Source: Heterotrichella gracilis (taxonomy: Eukaryota; Sar; Xanthophyceae; Tribonematales; Xanthonemataceae). Taken from it: a stretch of DNA of 64,000 nt. Below are positions 25,217 to 36,702 of this stretch, piece after piece; positions within the stretch are counted from its first letter, which is position 1, and every line of letters begins with the position of its first letter. Made by a program: the position numbers and the translations under genes. The DNA is taken from contig JAULBX010001115.1 in NCBI GenBank assembly GCA_032358255.1, forward strand, positions 62,001 through 126,000, given 5' to 3'. The notes under the pieces are model-generated. The model saw only the letters and a list, made by a program, of their open reading frames with translations. It was not told the DNA's origin and searched no databases.

Positions 25217-25502
25217 GCCACCAAGGCTGGAGCCGTATCCTCGAGCTTGTCTTCCATCGCTGGCATGATGAGGTACTGCTGCTGCGGCTGGGAGTCCTTG
25301 TACTTGCGATGTTCAAAACCCCCCAATTTCAGTGAAAAGGTCTGCATTGCAATGGCCAGCACCCGGATCATGCTGAGCTTGGATTTGAGGGACTTTGAAT
25401 CCTGCAACTCCAAGACTCCCAGCCGCCGCAGCGGTATCTCATTTTGCCAGGGGTGGAAGATAACCACCGAGGCATCTGCCCAGCCGGCAATTGCTTGGTG
25501 GC
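25217..25502. repeat. Inverted duplication of the last exon of an unrecognised gene
   Basis: The left arm (25217 to about 25350) and right arm (about 25365-25502) are diverged reverse complements. Both contain CTGGCA-ATGAG, then CTGCGGCTGGGAGTC or its close variant, and TTCAAA. Translated in matching frames, both arms keep CHQ..GW, FH.W..E and RLGVL, so they descend from one coding segment. The right arm is part of the terminal exon of the gene at 25368-27828; the left arm is an inverted partial copy. Confidence 0.7.
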
Positions 25503-27828
25503 ATAGCCCAACACCTCCAACAACTCCAAAAGTGCTAATCTGCTGCTGATTCCAAGCTGCCAATATGGTCCACACAAGCCTGTTGGGTATGCCTCCACCT
25601 CGGCAGGGGTTGCTGTGCCCTCGTTGGTTTTCTTCTGCACTGCCAAGCTGACCTCCACTACACTGCAAAGGGTATGTGGAGACTGAAACCAGTTGGAATG
25701 AATTTGCGCCTCTGATGGATGGCCAAGCACTCAACGGGCTTACTGTCTGATTCAAGAGCCGCAGCTTGCACCCAACCTGTGTCGCCCACATTTTGCACCT
25801 CGCCAGACTTAGCCCTGCCGCTGCCCCTCGTTGCCTGCTGGAGAACTGAGAGCTTCCTGTTGGCTGGCCTCAAGCTCGGCAAGCTGTGCAGCCGAGCATG
25901 TATTGCACGTGCTATCCTTAAAGCAGGAATAACCTTGCGGCTTCCTCGAGGTACCTCTGTTCACTGCGTGCAGAGCAAACACCCTGTCGATGTTCCCTTG
26001 CACACAGCACTTGCTCAGGAAGGTGTGTGCATGCATACACACACAACAGCAGCTAGCAAGTGTCCATGTCCTTAACATCACAGCAAAGCTAATCAGCAAC
26101 CTGCCATGAAGTCAGGTTTTGCGGTATCGATAAGTTGACACGCAGCTGAGTCAAAAAGCAGGCACACTTGCACTTATCCACCACCCTCCAGCACCCTCAA
26201 CACCGCAACATCTGCTGTCAGAAACAGCAGGGCCAAATATAGCACTACTATTACTACCAAGGTAGCCCAGTCCACCACCTGACTGGCAGGGACGATGGCA
26301 GTGACTACGACACATGTACATCTTTATTGGTAAGAACAACCCTTCCTTCGAGTCGTACAAACAACCCCACAACCCTGTAATGAACCCACAGCCCACTTAC
26401 AAGCGCATGATCGCCTTCTCACTGTAGAAGCCCTGGCGTCGGTTAAAGTCAGCCCGCTCTTCGCTGCTGAGCTCCAACAGCCATCGCCGCCTTGATTTGG
26501 AGATAGGTTCGGTGGGTGCGTGGGTGGAGGTGTCAGGCACATATGAGTCCGCTGCGTCGCCATCACCAGCTGGGCTGTGTTGTACTGCAGAGGCAGTTTC
26601 TGTGGGTGCGCTGCCAGAAGCGTTGCCGGAACTACTGCAGGAAGCACTAGTGTCAGGCACATCTGCTCCTGAGTCCGCTGCGTCGTCACCAGGAGCTGAG
26701 CTGTCGGTTGTTCCTGCTGCAGGCACTGGGTCCTTGGCCGCCTCACCACAGGCGCCCTCACCACTGGCAGCTTCCTGGTCAGCAGCAAGCAGCTCCTTGG
26801 CCTTTTTGATGTTGTTCTCTTCCCTGTGTACAGCACAACACCCTTCAACCTTTCACAAAGGCGAAATAGGTATGTGAATGCAGACAAAGCAAACCTTGTC
26901 CAGACCATCGCAAAGAAGCAGATAAGCAAACAAAATACAGCAGAGCAAACAAAATGCTACTTAAGAACGTCGCAGTAAAGCATCAGCAGCCACGCAAACC
27001 AAATAGGTCCACATTGACCACACAGTGTGTAGGTTGACAAGCACCTGCGACACACGAAGCAAGCCCACCTGCCCAACCCCACCACCTCAACCATTAGCAA
27101 CACCACAGGACCTGCTATCAGAACAGCGATGCGTACTTATGCAAGGTACGTGTGTTGTCAATTCACTGCTGTCGCCTAGTTTACCGTTGACCAGACGACG
27201 TCATGAAACAAAGAAGCATATCTGCTCGGAAGAGCGCCCCCTTCCACAGTGTTGAGAACAACCCACGACCCCACAACTTACGCCAGGTCAATCCAGAAAT
27301 CGGAGAAATGCCCGCAGGTCCTGTAAAAGCCCCTGCGCTCCTCGCTTGTCATCTCAAGCAAGAAGTATCGCTTGAAATTTGCGGGGGTGCGATCCTGCGC
27401 TAAGAGCTTCGACAGGTCGAATTTACGTGGTTCAGGGGAGTCTTGCTGGCACTGGGGTCGGTGCGTCTGACAGCCCAAGCACAGGTGCCGGCAGACCTGC
27501 GCTGTGGAAGCAACCTGCAAGCATGGGCACTCAGCCCCAAGACACGGTGGGAAAAGGGCGCAGGCAACACTCCGACATCAAGCAGTCGGAGCAATAACAC
27601 CACGAAAAAGTGCCAAGGTGGCTCCTGCGCGTAGAATGTGCAACAGTGCCGAGCTTGCGCTGTGGGCTTCCTGATGACAACATGCATGCATATGCACTGC
27701 AAGGGTCACACCACTCACTCCCACGGTGTGGAACGTACCCTGTACTCCTCGCGGAAGGTGACGCACACAAGCCCATAGATGCGTGCATCACACCAAGTCG
27801 TGGAAGCACGCTGAACGAGGCTTGCAAC
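25368..27828 (-). CDS. Unrecognised multi-exon gene with a repeated SEER module
   Basis: I do not recognise this gene. Exons 27828-27739, 27514-27282 and 26823-26401 join in phase through GT-AG introns. A donor at 25744 and an acceptor before 25657 also keep phase, leading to a stop at 25368. The piece between 26401 and 25744 is not resolved. Two consecutive exons each end in the same module, just before a GTAAGT donor: KRYFLLEMTSEERRGFYR and RRRWLLELSSEERADFNR. Between them is an Ala/Ser/Asp-rich linker of about 110 residues. The last exon contains VEVSLAVQKKTNEGTATPAE and LGYATKQLPAGQMPRWLSS. The 5' end is unknown. It may be an intact lineage-specific gene or a decaying one. Confidence 0.4.
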
Positions 27829-30132
27829 CTGCCACGCAGTCACAAAAAGCACGGTCCTGCCGCAGCTCGTGGGTTTGGCAAGGTGTCCAATAGGTATGAC
27901 CAGTGAGTCACAAGTACAGCTATTCCACAAAGCTTATGGGCGCCAGTTTTTGTGGGTTCTAGGTGCTCAAAGAAGCCGTGGGTTTATAAAGCTGAAGAAA
28001 ACGTTCATATGCATGCAATTTTATGCATGCATGCATCCTCCATATGTGCCACTGTGGCACTGGCGAGTTGCTGGAAGAATCGGCAGGCCACGTCAAGCTG
28101 CGTTCGCTGCTCGACATTTCAATACTTTGCTTATGCATTAGCAGTTTCACATAAGTAGGAACAGTGTCGCAGCTGTACTATTGAAATGGACCACGACAGT
28201 GGAAAACAGCCCCATGCCCCAATTGCCTACGGGGTAGGGTTCTCCACTTTGGTGCAATCTAGCCCTGATGGCGTGTGATCCACAAGCTCTCAGCGTGTAC
28301 CAGAGGGCTTGTCGGAGCGGTTTGTGTGCAAGCACGATATCGTTCAGCCGTTCTCAGGTATCTTTGGGAGATATAGGACAAGATGGGGTGCCCATGGCAT
28401 CTGCAGCAAACTGATGGCCACCTTTGCAGGCGGGAAGGCCTAGGCGGTTACAGTCTTGGTACTGGCTACTGCCGGGATGCCTGAATAGGAGGGTGGTCAG
28501 ACACTGTGTCCTTTGCCTGCAGTGCACACTGTGCGCATCCCCACCAGCCTAAGGCCCCATCAATATTCCCCTGCCCACTTGCAACCCCTGGTAGCCTAGG
28601 CCTGGGCACGCACACACTGAGCTAGCATACGCATGCAAGGATCTTCTCCTTGCTACTACCCTGCTCACCTTGTCAGGTTCTTGTAGCAGTGCGTTGAGCA
28701 GCCGGTGCGGCCACCAGCTGTGTCACATTCCCACCTCAAAGTGAAGCTCACTTTGGCGCACTGCAGCTCAACCTGTTTAACACCATTGAAGACAGCTCTT
28801 TGTGTGTTTCTGTGCTATCCCCACAATGCAGCGATGCAGCGAGTTGCTGGATCTGGGAGGGAATGCCACTCCAGGGCCATCAAGTGCAGTTGGGGACGCC
28901 TCATCCGACACGGCAGCCCTGCACTGAGCCTAGGGCCAAGGTCACGTTCAGAGCACCACGCTGCACAGAGGCCTTCCCGGGCTGCACATGTCGGCGCGTG
29001 GCGCATGTGGGCGCATCTATTTCTTGGTGCATTGGTTATCATGTGTACCTTGGCCACCATACCGCCGATCAGTGGGGGTTGAGGTTGAGGATGCCTAAGC
29101 CTTTGGCAAAGGTGGTGCCAGGTGCATTTTATACTATATCCTCCGAGGATTGACATGTGTTCACCCACTTATCTCTTGTCCTACCTACGGGCATTTTGGT
29201 AGCCATCAAGGCCCTTACCTGGGTCATGCAGTGGCAGTAATGCCTAATGTCTGCCGGCAGGTGACACTGCCCCCGGCCCCCTGCTGCGCTCACCGCCTGC
29301 CCCATCTCCTGCCAAGTGCGCCACCAGCCCAGATGGGATTCACACCCACAGGCGCGCTCCAGCACATACGGGTGTTGCATGTATGCGGGCAGGGGACTGA
29401 ATGCATCAGCTAGTATGACGCTTGTACTTCTGACGCCCTCGGTATAGCAGGCCTAGGTGGGGAGTTTGCAGTGACGCACATGCATGGTCGCTGGGCATGG
29501 CGCTGAGCAAACGCACTGGTCAGGCCAATTGTCCCAAGAGCCATCTTGCATAGTTGGAAACAACACTTGCATCCGCCTCGGCCGATCACGCGCCATTCCA
29601 GGTTATGCAGTGTACTCAGCCGCTGTGACATGTTTTTATCTCAAACTTTGTTTTCTGTGATGCTGCGCAGGCTGGGAGCCAGGTGCGCGTGACACTGTCC
29701 TGCCAGCCGGTGCGTGACATGTTACAGGAGGTTGAGCACTCGCTGGACATTAATGCACAAACTGTGACTGTGACAATACATTGAATGGCCCATGCCGGGC
29801 ATGCGCGCAGCTTATACATTTGTCTGTGTTAACATGCGCAGTTATATATAATTTATATCTTCAAGTTCCCATTTCAAATGGCAACCAACTGGGGTTTGAA
29901 ACTTGAAGGACAGCGGATGCCGCGCGGATACGCATGTGTTGCTGCAGCAGCTTATCACCTGACTGTTGCATGCACCAATACTTTTATGTGTATTGAAAGA
30001 TCTTGAGTTTGCAAATTAAAATTTATTGCTCCAATGCACCACTGCACGGCAGTGCCGCTGTGGGCCACATGTTTGAAAGTTCCCAACCTCCTGGAACAGG
30101 GCCTGCATCCTTGTAGTTTGTACATTTGCAGG

Positions 30133-30162
30133 TGCAGTCTTCAACTGCAGTTGAAGACTGCA
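30133..30162. repeat. 30-bp perfect palindrome
   Basis: The arm TGCAGTCTTCAACTG is followed at once by its exact complement, with no loop. It overlaps PstI-like CTGCAG at the centre. Confidence 0.85.
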
Positions 30163-30167
30163 TTCTT

Positions 30168-30202
30168 CACATGTTACTGCCTGCCACATGTTACTGCCTG
30201 CC
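30168..30202. repeat. 17-bp tandem duplication
   Basis: CACATGTTACTGCCTGC occurs twice in a row, immediately downstream of the 30-bp palindrome. Confidence 0.85.
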
Positions 30203-30995
30203 AGTTGGTTCCACCCATGCTTTGGTTTCAGTACATACAGTTGCAACTGGGTCGTTGATTGACAATCAAGCATGACAATGTCATGGCATTTTAAATTGTT
30301 GAACAAAAGGTCGCTGTGACAGCTCTAAACAATTGTACTACATCCCACTAGGCTGCTGAGCAAAATGCTAATGGCCTGTTGATTGTATGCAGCAAAGTGC
30401 CCTGACAGGTGTCACACAGTGGCTTCTGTACACCTTCACGAGCACAGCAGTGCCAGCCGTTCTGGCTGATCGGTGCCCTGGTGCGAGCCAGTGGCCCCTT
30501 AACTACGCCTCTGTGCGTTCCCTTTCTTTCTTTCTTTCTCAGTGACTCACTATATTATGCAACATGTTCTCTTTATGATAAATCATTGACGATCAATAGT
30601 TTGCAAATGGATTCCATGAAATCAATTCAGTAAAAAGCCAGCACAAACCTAATTGATCAACTGTCAGCCTCTCATGCATGCAGGCATGAAGCTTCGTGCA
30701 CATGTGATGCATCTGCAAGACATAGTTCAGAACTGTAAGACTCTGTCAGAATCCGCGTAATGCGGGAGTATGCTGCGGCCGCGCATGCAGCGCAGCCCTG
30801 ACGTGGTGTACTCAACACTTAAAACGGCGCTGTGTTGCCGCGCGGGGTGCGCGGGCAGCCATTATCAAGGCATGATATGTGCGGCACGGGGTGGGGTCAT
30901 GAGGTGCAGGTGCCTAAAAGGCTGGATCCTGTTGTTGTGGCACGTGGTGCCCTGCACTTGCCCCCTCCCTGGTCCCTGCAGCCCCCCACTGGCAG

Positions 30996-31895
30996 TCACT
31001 CCCCGTCCTCCAGGGGCACGCTGCTGTCATCCCCTTCCCGCAGCGCCTGCACACACACCACACCACCCGACACAGGCATGAAGAGGGAGGGGGGGCACAG
31101 GGGGAAAGAGAGCAAGAGCGGGAATGCACAAACCCAGAGTCAGGGGCCGCATGTGCAAGCTTAAGGGCTTGCACCAGGGCATCACATCACAGGCATGAAG
31201 AGGGAGAGGGGCTTCAGGAAGAGAGAGAAAAAGACAGGGATCATAGGAGTGCTCAAAAGCGGAGTCAGGGGCCGCATCTGGGTTTGTTGCCTACCTGCAC
31301 CACGCGCTGCTCCGCAAAGCTCTGCAGCTCGTGTGCCTGCGGCGGGATGTTGCACGACAGCAGCACAGCCTTCTGGGTGCGACGGGCCAGGCGCGCTGCC
31401 AGGGTGGAGGCGTTGTGGCTGTTGGCCCCGGGCAGGAGGGTGGTGGAGGGGGGGAGGGCCTCCTGGGGGTGGGGTGGGTGGGATGAGTGGTAGGCAGCGG
31501 AGTATGCATGCTGGTGGTGCTGCTGTCAATCTTTCAGCCATGCCACGGGCACCTTTTTGTGGCAGCGCCCCCATGCATATACAGCTGTGGCTCTACGTGA
31601 GCCAGGCCAAGCAGTGCCATATGCATGGATATAGCGCCTGGCAAGAAGGCACTGCACTCGGCCCCCTTGATCCCAGCACCCAACCCCACCACGGCCCTCC
31701 ACCCACCTGCTGCATGGGCGCCGCAGCCACCAGGTTCCCGCCCTCGGCTGCGTTGACGGACACCCACACGTACAGCTGGCGGGGCAGCTCCACTATCTGG
31801 AAGTGCACCTGGCAGTCGTGCACCTCCTCGGTGAAACACCGCTGGTTGAGCTGGGGAAGAGGAGGGGACGGAGCGGCGGGGGCGGGGGGCGCCAT
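30996..31895 (-). CDS. PSMG4: Proteasome assembly chaperone 4
   Basis: Three exons (31895-31707, 31462-31295, 31046-30996), in phase, 135 aa; human PSMG4 is 123 aa. The family pattern is clear: CQVHFQIVELPRQLYVWVSV (first strands), GNLVAAAP, then STTLLPGANSHNASTLAARL and ARRTQKAVLLSCNIP, matching LAQRLARKTNKQVFVSYNL in human. The end SFAEQRVVQALREGDD matches the last helix. PSMG4 pairs with PSMG3 to guide assembly of the 20S alpha ring. The N-terminal MAPPAPAAPSPPLPQ is a low-complexity addition. The second intron carries two diverged copies of a repeat of about 120 bp. Confidence 0.93.
31073..31280. repeat. Diverged direct repeat inside a PSMG4 intron
   Basis: Two units start at 31073 and 31190 with CAGGCATGAAGAGGGAG and both end in GAGTCAGGGGCCGCAT. 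The middle is purine rich and diverged. This is a local duplication in non-coding DNA. Confidence 0.75.
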
Positions 31896-32883
31896 GGTGG
31901 GGGGTGCGTATGGAGGCGGGTTCGGCTGTGGCTGTGGCTCAAGGGCAAGGTGGGGGCAGTGGGAGGAATGTCAGGGCAGAATTGAGCCCTTGATATTAGG
32001 ACTGTTGTGCAACTGACACTAGGTACCTGCCAAGGCTGGAAATAGGCGGGTTGCGGGGAAGATCACAGTCTTTGCAATCCCCCACGTAGCATGCATGCAT
32101 CAGAATACACAGAGACTGCGCCGTGGGAACCTGACTGGCAACACTGCGAGCAACGCACAGCAAAGGGCTACCCTCCGCAAGCCCCTCCTGGTTATTCACT
32201 GGCCATGCTGCGAGCAGGGGCACTTTGTGTCCGCAACGTGCCGTCAGCCAGTTTGCCTACCAGGCCAGGCAGGACCATGGTACTCGGGTGACCGACCTTC
32301 CGCGGCTCCCACTACCATACATGTTGCTGCAGCGCATGTGTTAAACAGGGTCCGCGGTCCGCTGAGCACTATTGTACGACTCGGACACTGGCCATGCAAC
32401 TTGGGGTTGTCTCAGTCGTGGTAGTATCGCCCAACTTGGCTGTCATGGCGGCAGGAGCTAGCGGGGCGCATGCGTAGAGCCACCCCTGTCACTGGCTGGG
32501 TGGGCTTTCACAGACAAGCTGCGCTGTCGACGCCTGCACTGGTGCGAACCTGGCGCAGTTGCATGGTGTGGAGACAGGTGTAAAAGTCGTGTCTTGACGG
32601 TTCCCTGTAGCGTCCTGTTGGGGGCATGTAACACCTGACCTCGGGCTGACAAGCTAGCTCGGACGATTACCACTGATGGAGTGCATCTGCTTTGCTTGGA
32701 CAGGTGCATGCTATCATTCTGGTGACTGATTGCGACACCCTCGGCATGCATGCATATGCCGCCAAGGACCTTGCACAGCACACCAACCCACAAATCCCCA
32801 CCCCCAACCGCAGATATCAGTATCACACAGGTCCTGGTACGCAGTAGACCACATACAAGGGTTTTTACCGCTGCCGCACAGCC
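31896..32883. other. Divergent promoter region, PSMG4 and RRP8
   Basis: About 1 kb between the PSMG4 start (minus) and the RRP8 start (plus). No coding exon seen; it should hold both promoters and 5' UTRs. Confidence 0.55.
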
Positions 32884-35800
32884 ATGGAGCTGCTGATGGA
32901 GGTCCCGGACTGGGGTGGAGAAGCGTACCCCACGCTACCGGCTGATGGTGGGGTCAGTGGAGGTGGCAGTGGGGAACCCACGGGTGGCGGTGGTGGTGGC
33001 GGGAGCAGGCGTGCGCACAAGAAGCGGCTGCGGGTGGCGCTGCTGGCTGACCTGGTGGTGCGGGTGCAGGCGGGGGAGGGGGCGGCGGGGACTGTGGACG
33101 GGGCAGTGGGGGCTGGGGAGGGGAAGCCCTCCAAGAGGTTGCGCAAGGTGGGTGCGAATGGGGTGCCACTGCATTGCCGGGCAATGGATGAGACATACTG
33201 GCACCAGCACAGTGCATTGGCGGGTCAGTTGCATAACACAGGACCACCCAGGGCGTACGGCTGACGCCTGGCAGGTCTTTGGGCTTCAACACCGTGCCAT
33301 GTCCATACGCTACAAATGCTGGGGTAAGAAGGCATCCATGATTTGGTGAGGCATGTGGTAACGGTTGATATTCATCCCACAGGCTCCCAGAGACGCCACC
33401 CCCGCAGCAGGCAGCCTGACCCCGCCTGGCCATGAGGCTGGCGGCACCCAAGGCAGCAGGGAGGAGCAGGCAGCACCCTTGCAGGAGCCGGACAGCGCAC
33501 CCAAGCACAAGAAGAAGAAGGGCAGAAGCGCTGAGCAGGAGGCTGCAGCCATGCCCCTAGGGCAGGACGACACTGGAGTGCTGCTGGGTGCACAGCTGCC
33601 TGGGGAGGATGCCGGGGGCCACCAGGGGAAGAGGAGTAAGAAAAAGAAGCAGAAGGAGCAGACAGGGGCGGGCGATGACCCCCAACAGGTGCGCCCACTG
33701 CCCTCAGAGGTGATCCCACCGCCCTCAGAGACCGCAGCGCCCATCAGCGACACACAGCTAGGAGACCTGGCAGGCGAGCTGGCTCAGCCCAGCGCTGCCA
33801 AGCCCAAAAAGGCCAAGAACAAGTTCAAACGCGGTGTGGATGCAGACCTTGCGCCTGGCGAGGAGGGGCGGGTGGGTGGCAGTGGTGCAGTGCCAGCTGG
33901 CGGTGCGGCTGCGGCTGCAGGCAGTGGCAGCGGTGCAGAGGGTGGAGGGGGTGCCAGCCAGCCAGCCAAATCCAAGAGGAGCCGGAACAAGTTCAAGGCG
34001 CAGGCAGGGGGAGCTAGTGCTGTTGAGCTGGCGGGTGGTGGCGGTGTGCCCCCTGTGCTGCCCGGGGGTGCGGCACAGGTCGATGTGCGGGGTGCCGCGG
34101 ATGGGCCTAGGGGTGCGCATGGACAGGAACAGCCCTCCACAGGCAAGAAAGGCAAAGCCAAGAAAGACCTGGCCAAGCAGAAGCCGGAGGCCAGCACTGT
34201 GTCTGCAGCTGCGACAGCCTCTGATGCGGTGCATGCTGCGGCTGCAGGTGGTGAGGCGCGCGCACAGCCATGGGGCACCCCCACGCAACTGCCTGCGCAG
34301 CCCAAGAAGGGCAAGGCCAAAACCAAGGCCATGCAGCAGGCATTCGAGGAACCAGCGGCTGTGGCGGCACCTGCATCGGCGGCGCAAGATGCAGCGCCAT
34401 GTGCCACCGGTGCGCAAATGCCTGTCCAGCCCAAGAAGGGCAAGGGCAAGGGGAAACAGCCACAGCAGGCAACCGAGCCCGCATCCGCTGCATCACCCGG
34501 TGGTGCCCCAGCGGCCCCCACTGGGCAGCATGGAGCCGACACCGCGCAGCCGCAGCCTGCGCAACCCAGCAAAAGCAAGCGCAAGTCCAAGCAGCAGGTA
34601 CCCCATGTGGTGGCAGCTGCCACCCCAGCCGATGGCGCAGCACATGCACCCACTGATGGTACTGCACATGCGCCAGCTGCACCCGCTGCCCCGCATCCAG
34701 CAGATGCGCAGCCAGGGGACACCCGCACCCACCCTCAGCCTTCCCATCCCAAGAAAAATCAGGCCAAGTCCACGCAGCAGGCAGGGGATGCGCCAGCTGG
34801 TGGCGCGGCGCATTCGCAGCAGGGGAACAGCCACGCCAAACTATGCGTTCCCCAACCCAAGGCACGCAAGGACGCGCCCCAGCAGGTGGCAGCCAGTGCC
34901 CCAGACACTCAGCCAGACCCCCCTGCTTCACCGTCCCCTCCTCCCGCCCCCGTGCCTCCCGTTGCCCAAGTCCTCCCCTCCTCGCGCTTCATGGGCAAGC
35001 TCCGGCTTCAGCTTGAGGGCAGCCGCTTCCGCTGGCTGAACGAGGCGCTCTACACCACGGGGGGTGAGGAGGCGCTGGCCATGATGAACAAGGACCCACA
35101 TCTGTTCGAGCAGTACCACCAGGTGCGATAGAACCCTACGCACCCTAGCCTATGGACATGTGCAGGTGCAAATATTAGACCCATTCAAATGGATTTCCCA
35201 CTGTTGTTAACTCCTGTAAATGTCTCTAACTGAATGTTGGACAGCATATCCGCAGTGTGCCATTGTGTGTCCGTGTCCACATGCCCCTCTCTTCACCATG
35301 TGCAGCCTTGCACCCCCTGCCTGCCTCCTGCACAACCTTGTGCAACTCGGGGATACATGGGCAGCCATTCATGAAGCATCTCCATCGACGCATATCGAGA
35401 GTGTCCAGACTGTTACTCACATTCCCGCCCACTCGCAGGGGTTCCGCAGCCAGACTGCCCACTGGCCCGTGCAGCCCGTTGACCTGGCCATACGCTGGCT
35501 GCGCAAGCGCCCCAAGGGGAGCGCGGTGGCCGACTTTGGGTGCGGGGACGCCAAGATTGCTGCCAGCCTGCCCCAGCACAAGGTGCACAGCCTGGACCTG
35601 GTGGCGTGCGTGCCTGGGGTGGTGGCATGCAACATGGCGGACACACAGCTGGGTGGGTGGGGAAGGGTGTGTGTGTAAAGCAGGGACGTGAAGCTGCGTG
35701 GATGGGGCAGGGTGGGTGTGTGTCTGTGTGTGGATGGGTGGGTGGGCGCGTGAGTGTGGGGTTGTAGGCATGTACAGCAGGGTGCATGTGTTGCGTTCCC

Positions 35801-36702
35801 TCAACGCAAGGTGGCGATGTATGTGCATGGATCACAGTGGCGATCAGCGCACTTGCTGTTCTGCATGGAGATGCATCTCAAAGGGCCAGAACTCCTTCCC
35901 TTGCCGCTTCCCCATCCACTTGAACCCTTCTTCCCCTGCATGTCTACTGGCCCTGCCTAATAATTGCCATCCAGAGGGTATCGTCCTCATCACACACTCC
36001 TTCGTGGGCGCCCACCTCTTTACGCACCTCACAACCTCCTCTCACCGCCTTGCAGCCAGCGCCAGCTTGGATGTGGCTGTGTTTTGCCTGGCCCTCATGG
36101 GCACAGACTACCCGGCATTCCTCACAGAGGCCGCGCGGGTGCTCAAGCCGGGGGGGTGGCTGTGGGTGGCTGAGGTGCGCTCAAGGTTCCCGGCGGGTGG
36201 CAGCGGAGGGGAGGAAGACACACAGCCCTTTGTACAAGCGCTGAAGCAGGTGGGGTGGCAGGGCATGAGAAAGGGGGGACGGTCTAGGCCCTGTTGCTCC
36301 AGCAAGGGTGCGGAGTGCTTGTGTGCATGTATGGGCTCGGTGCAGATTGGACTGCATGTATGCGGCTGGGTTTATTACAGCAGGGTGGTACACTGCGGTG
36401 CGCCTCTGCGCCCCCACTGGTCCTGTGCCTGTAGGTGTTGCTGCGGCCGGCAAATCAGCCTTCACATGCTGCACCTGCTGCCATAACCCGCTGTGCTGCC
36501 ATTACCAGTACCCTTGCTGCTGCTGCTCAACACCCCCTGCCCCTGGGTGCATGTGCAGCTTGGCTTCTCGCTCAAGCGCAAGGACGCCTCCAACAGGATG
36601 TTTGTCATATTCGAGCTGCAGCGGGAGCGCCAGGTGGCGTGCGAGCAGGCGACTGCCATCAACTGGCCAGAGCTCAAGCCATGCCTGTACAAGCGCCGCT
36701 GA
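32884..36702 (+). CDS. RRP8: Ribosomal RNA-processing protein 8 (rRNA m1A methyltransferase)
   Basis: Five exons (32884-33147, 33383-35122, 35439-35652, 36056-36249, 36559-36702), in phase, 851 aa. The C-terminal about 230 residues are the RRP8 methyltransferase: SRFRWLNEALYTT, FEQYHQGFRSQTAHWPVQPV, the SAM-binding VADFGCGDAKIA (residues about 697-709), VHSLDLVA, LDVAVFCLALMGTDYPAFL, EAARVLKPGGWLWVAEVRSR and LGFSLKRKDASNRMFVIFEL. RRP8 makes m1A in the large-subunit rRNA in the nucleolus. The N-terminal about 620 residues are Ala/Pro/Lys rich and hold repeated basic motifs (QPKKGKAKTK, QPKKGKGKGK, QPSKSKRKSK, HPKKNQAKST), likely nucleolar targeting. Most of this lies in one 1.74-kb exon. The family is usually 400-500 aa, so the extension is unusual. 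Confidence 0.95.

Larger units (their letters stand above)
27931..30995. other. 3-kb stretch without a supported gene
   Basis: Composition is close to intergenic. Frames at 28705-29082 and 28800-29153 overlap one another and lack domains or splice context. Contains a 30-bp palindrome and a 17-bp tandem repeat near 30.15 kb. Confidence 0.55.

Noticed and set aside
28705-29153. Overlapping plus-strand frames (117-125 codons)
   Set aside because: Both frames are open over the same DNA, with no conserved motif and no flanking splice or poly(A) signals that favour either.
33784-34728. Long minus-strand open frames (up to 314 codons) opposite RRP8 exon 2
   Set aside because: They are Ala/Cys/Pro-rich shadows of the GC-rich coding exon of RRP8, whose own frame carries conserved sequence and fits the splice phases.
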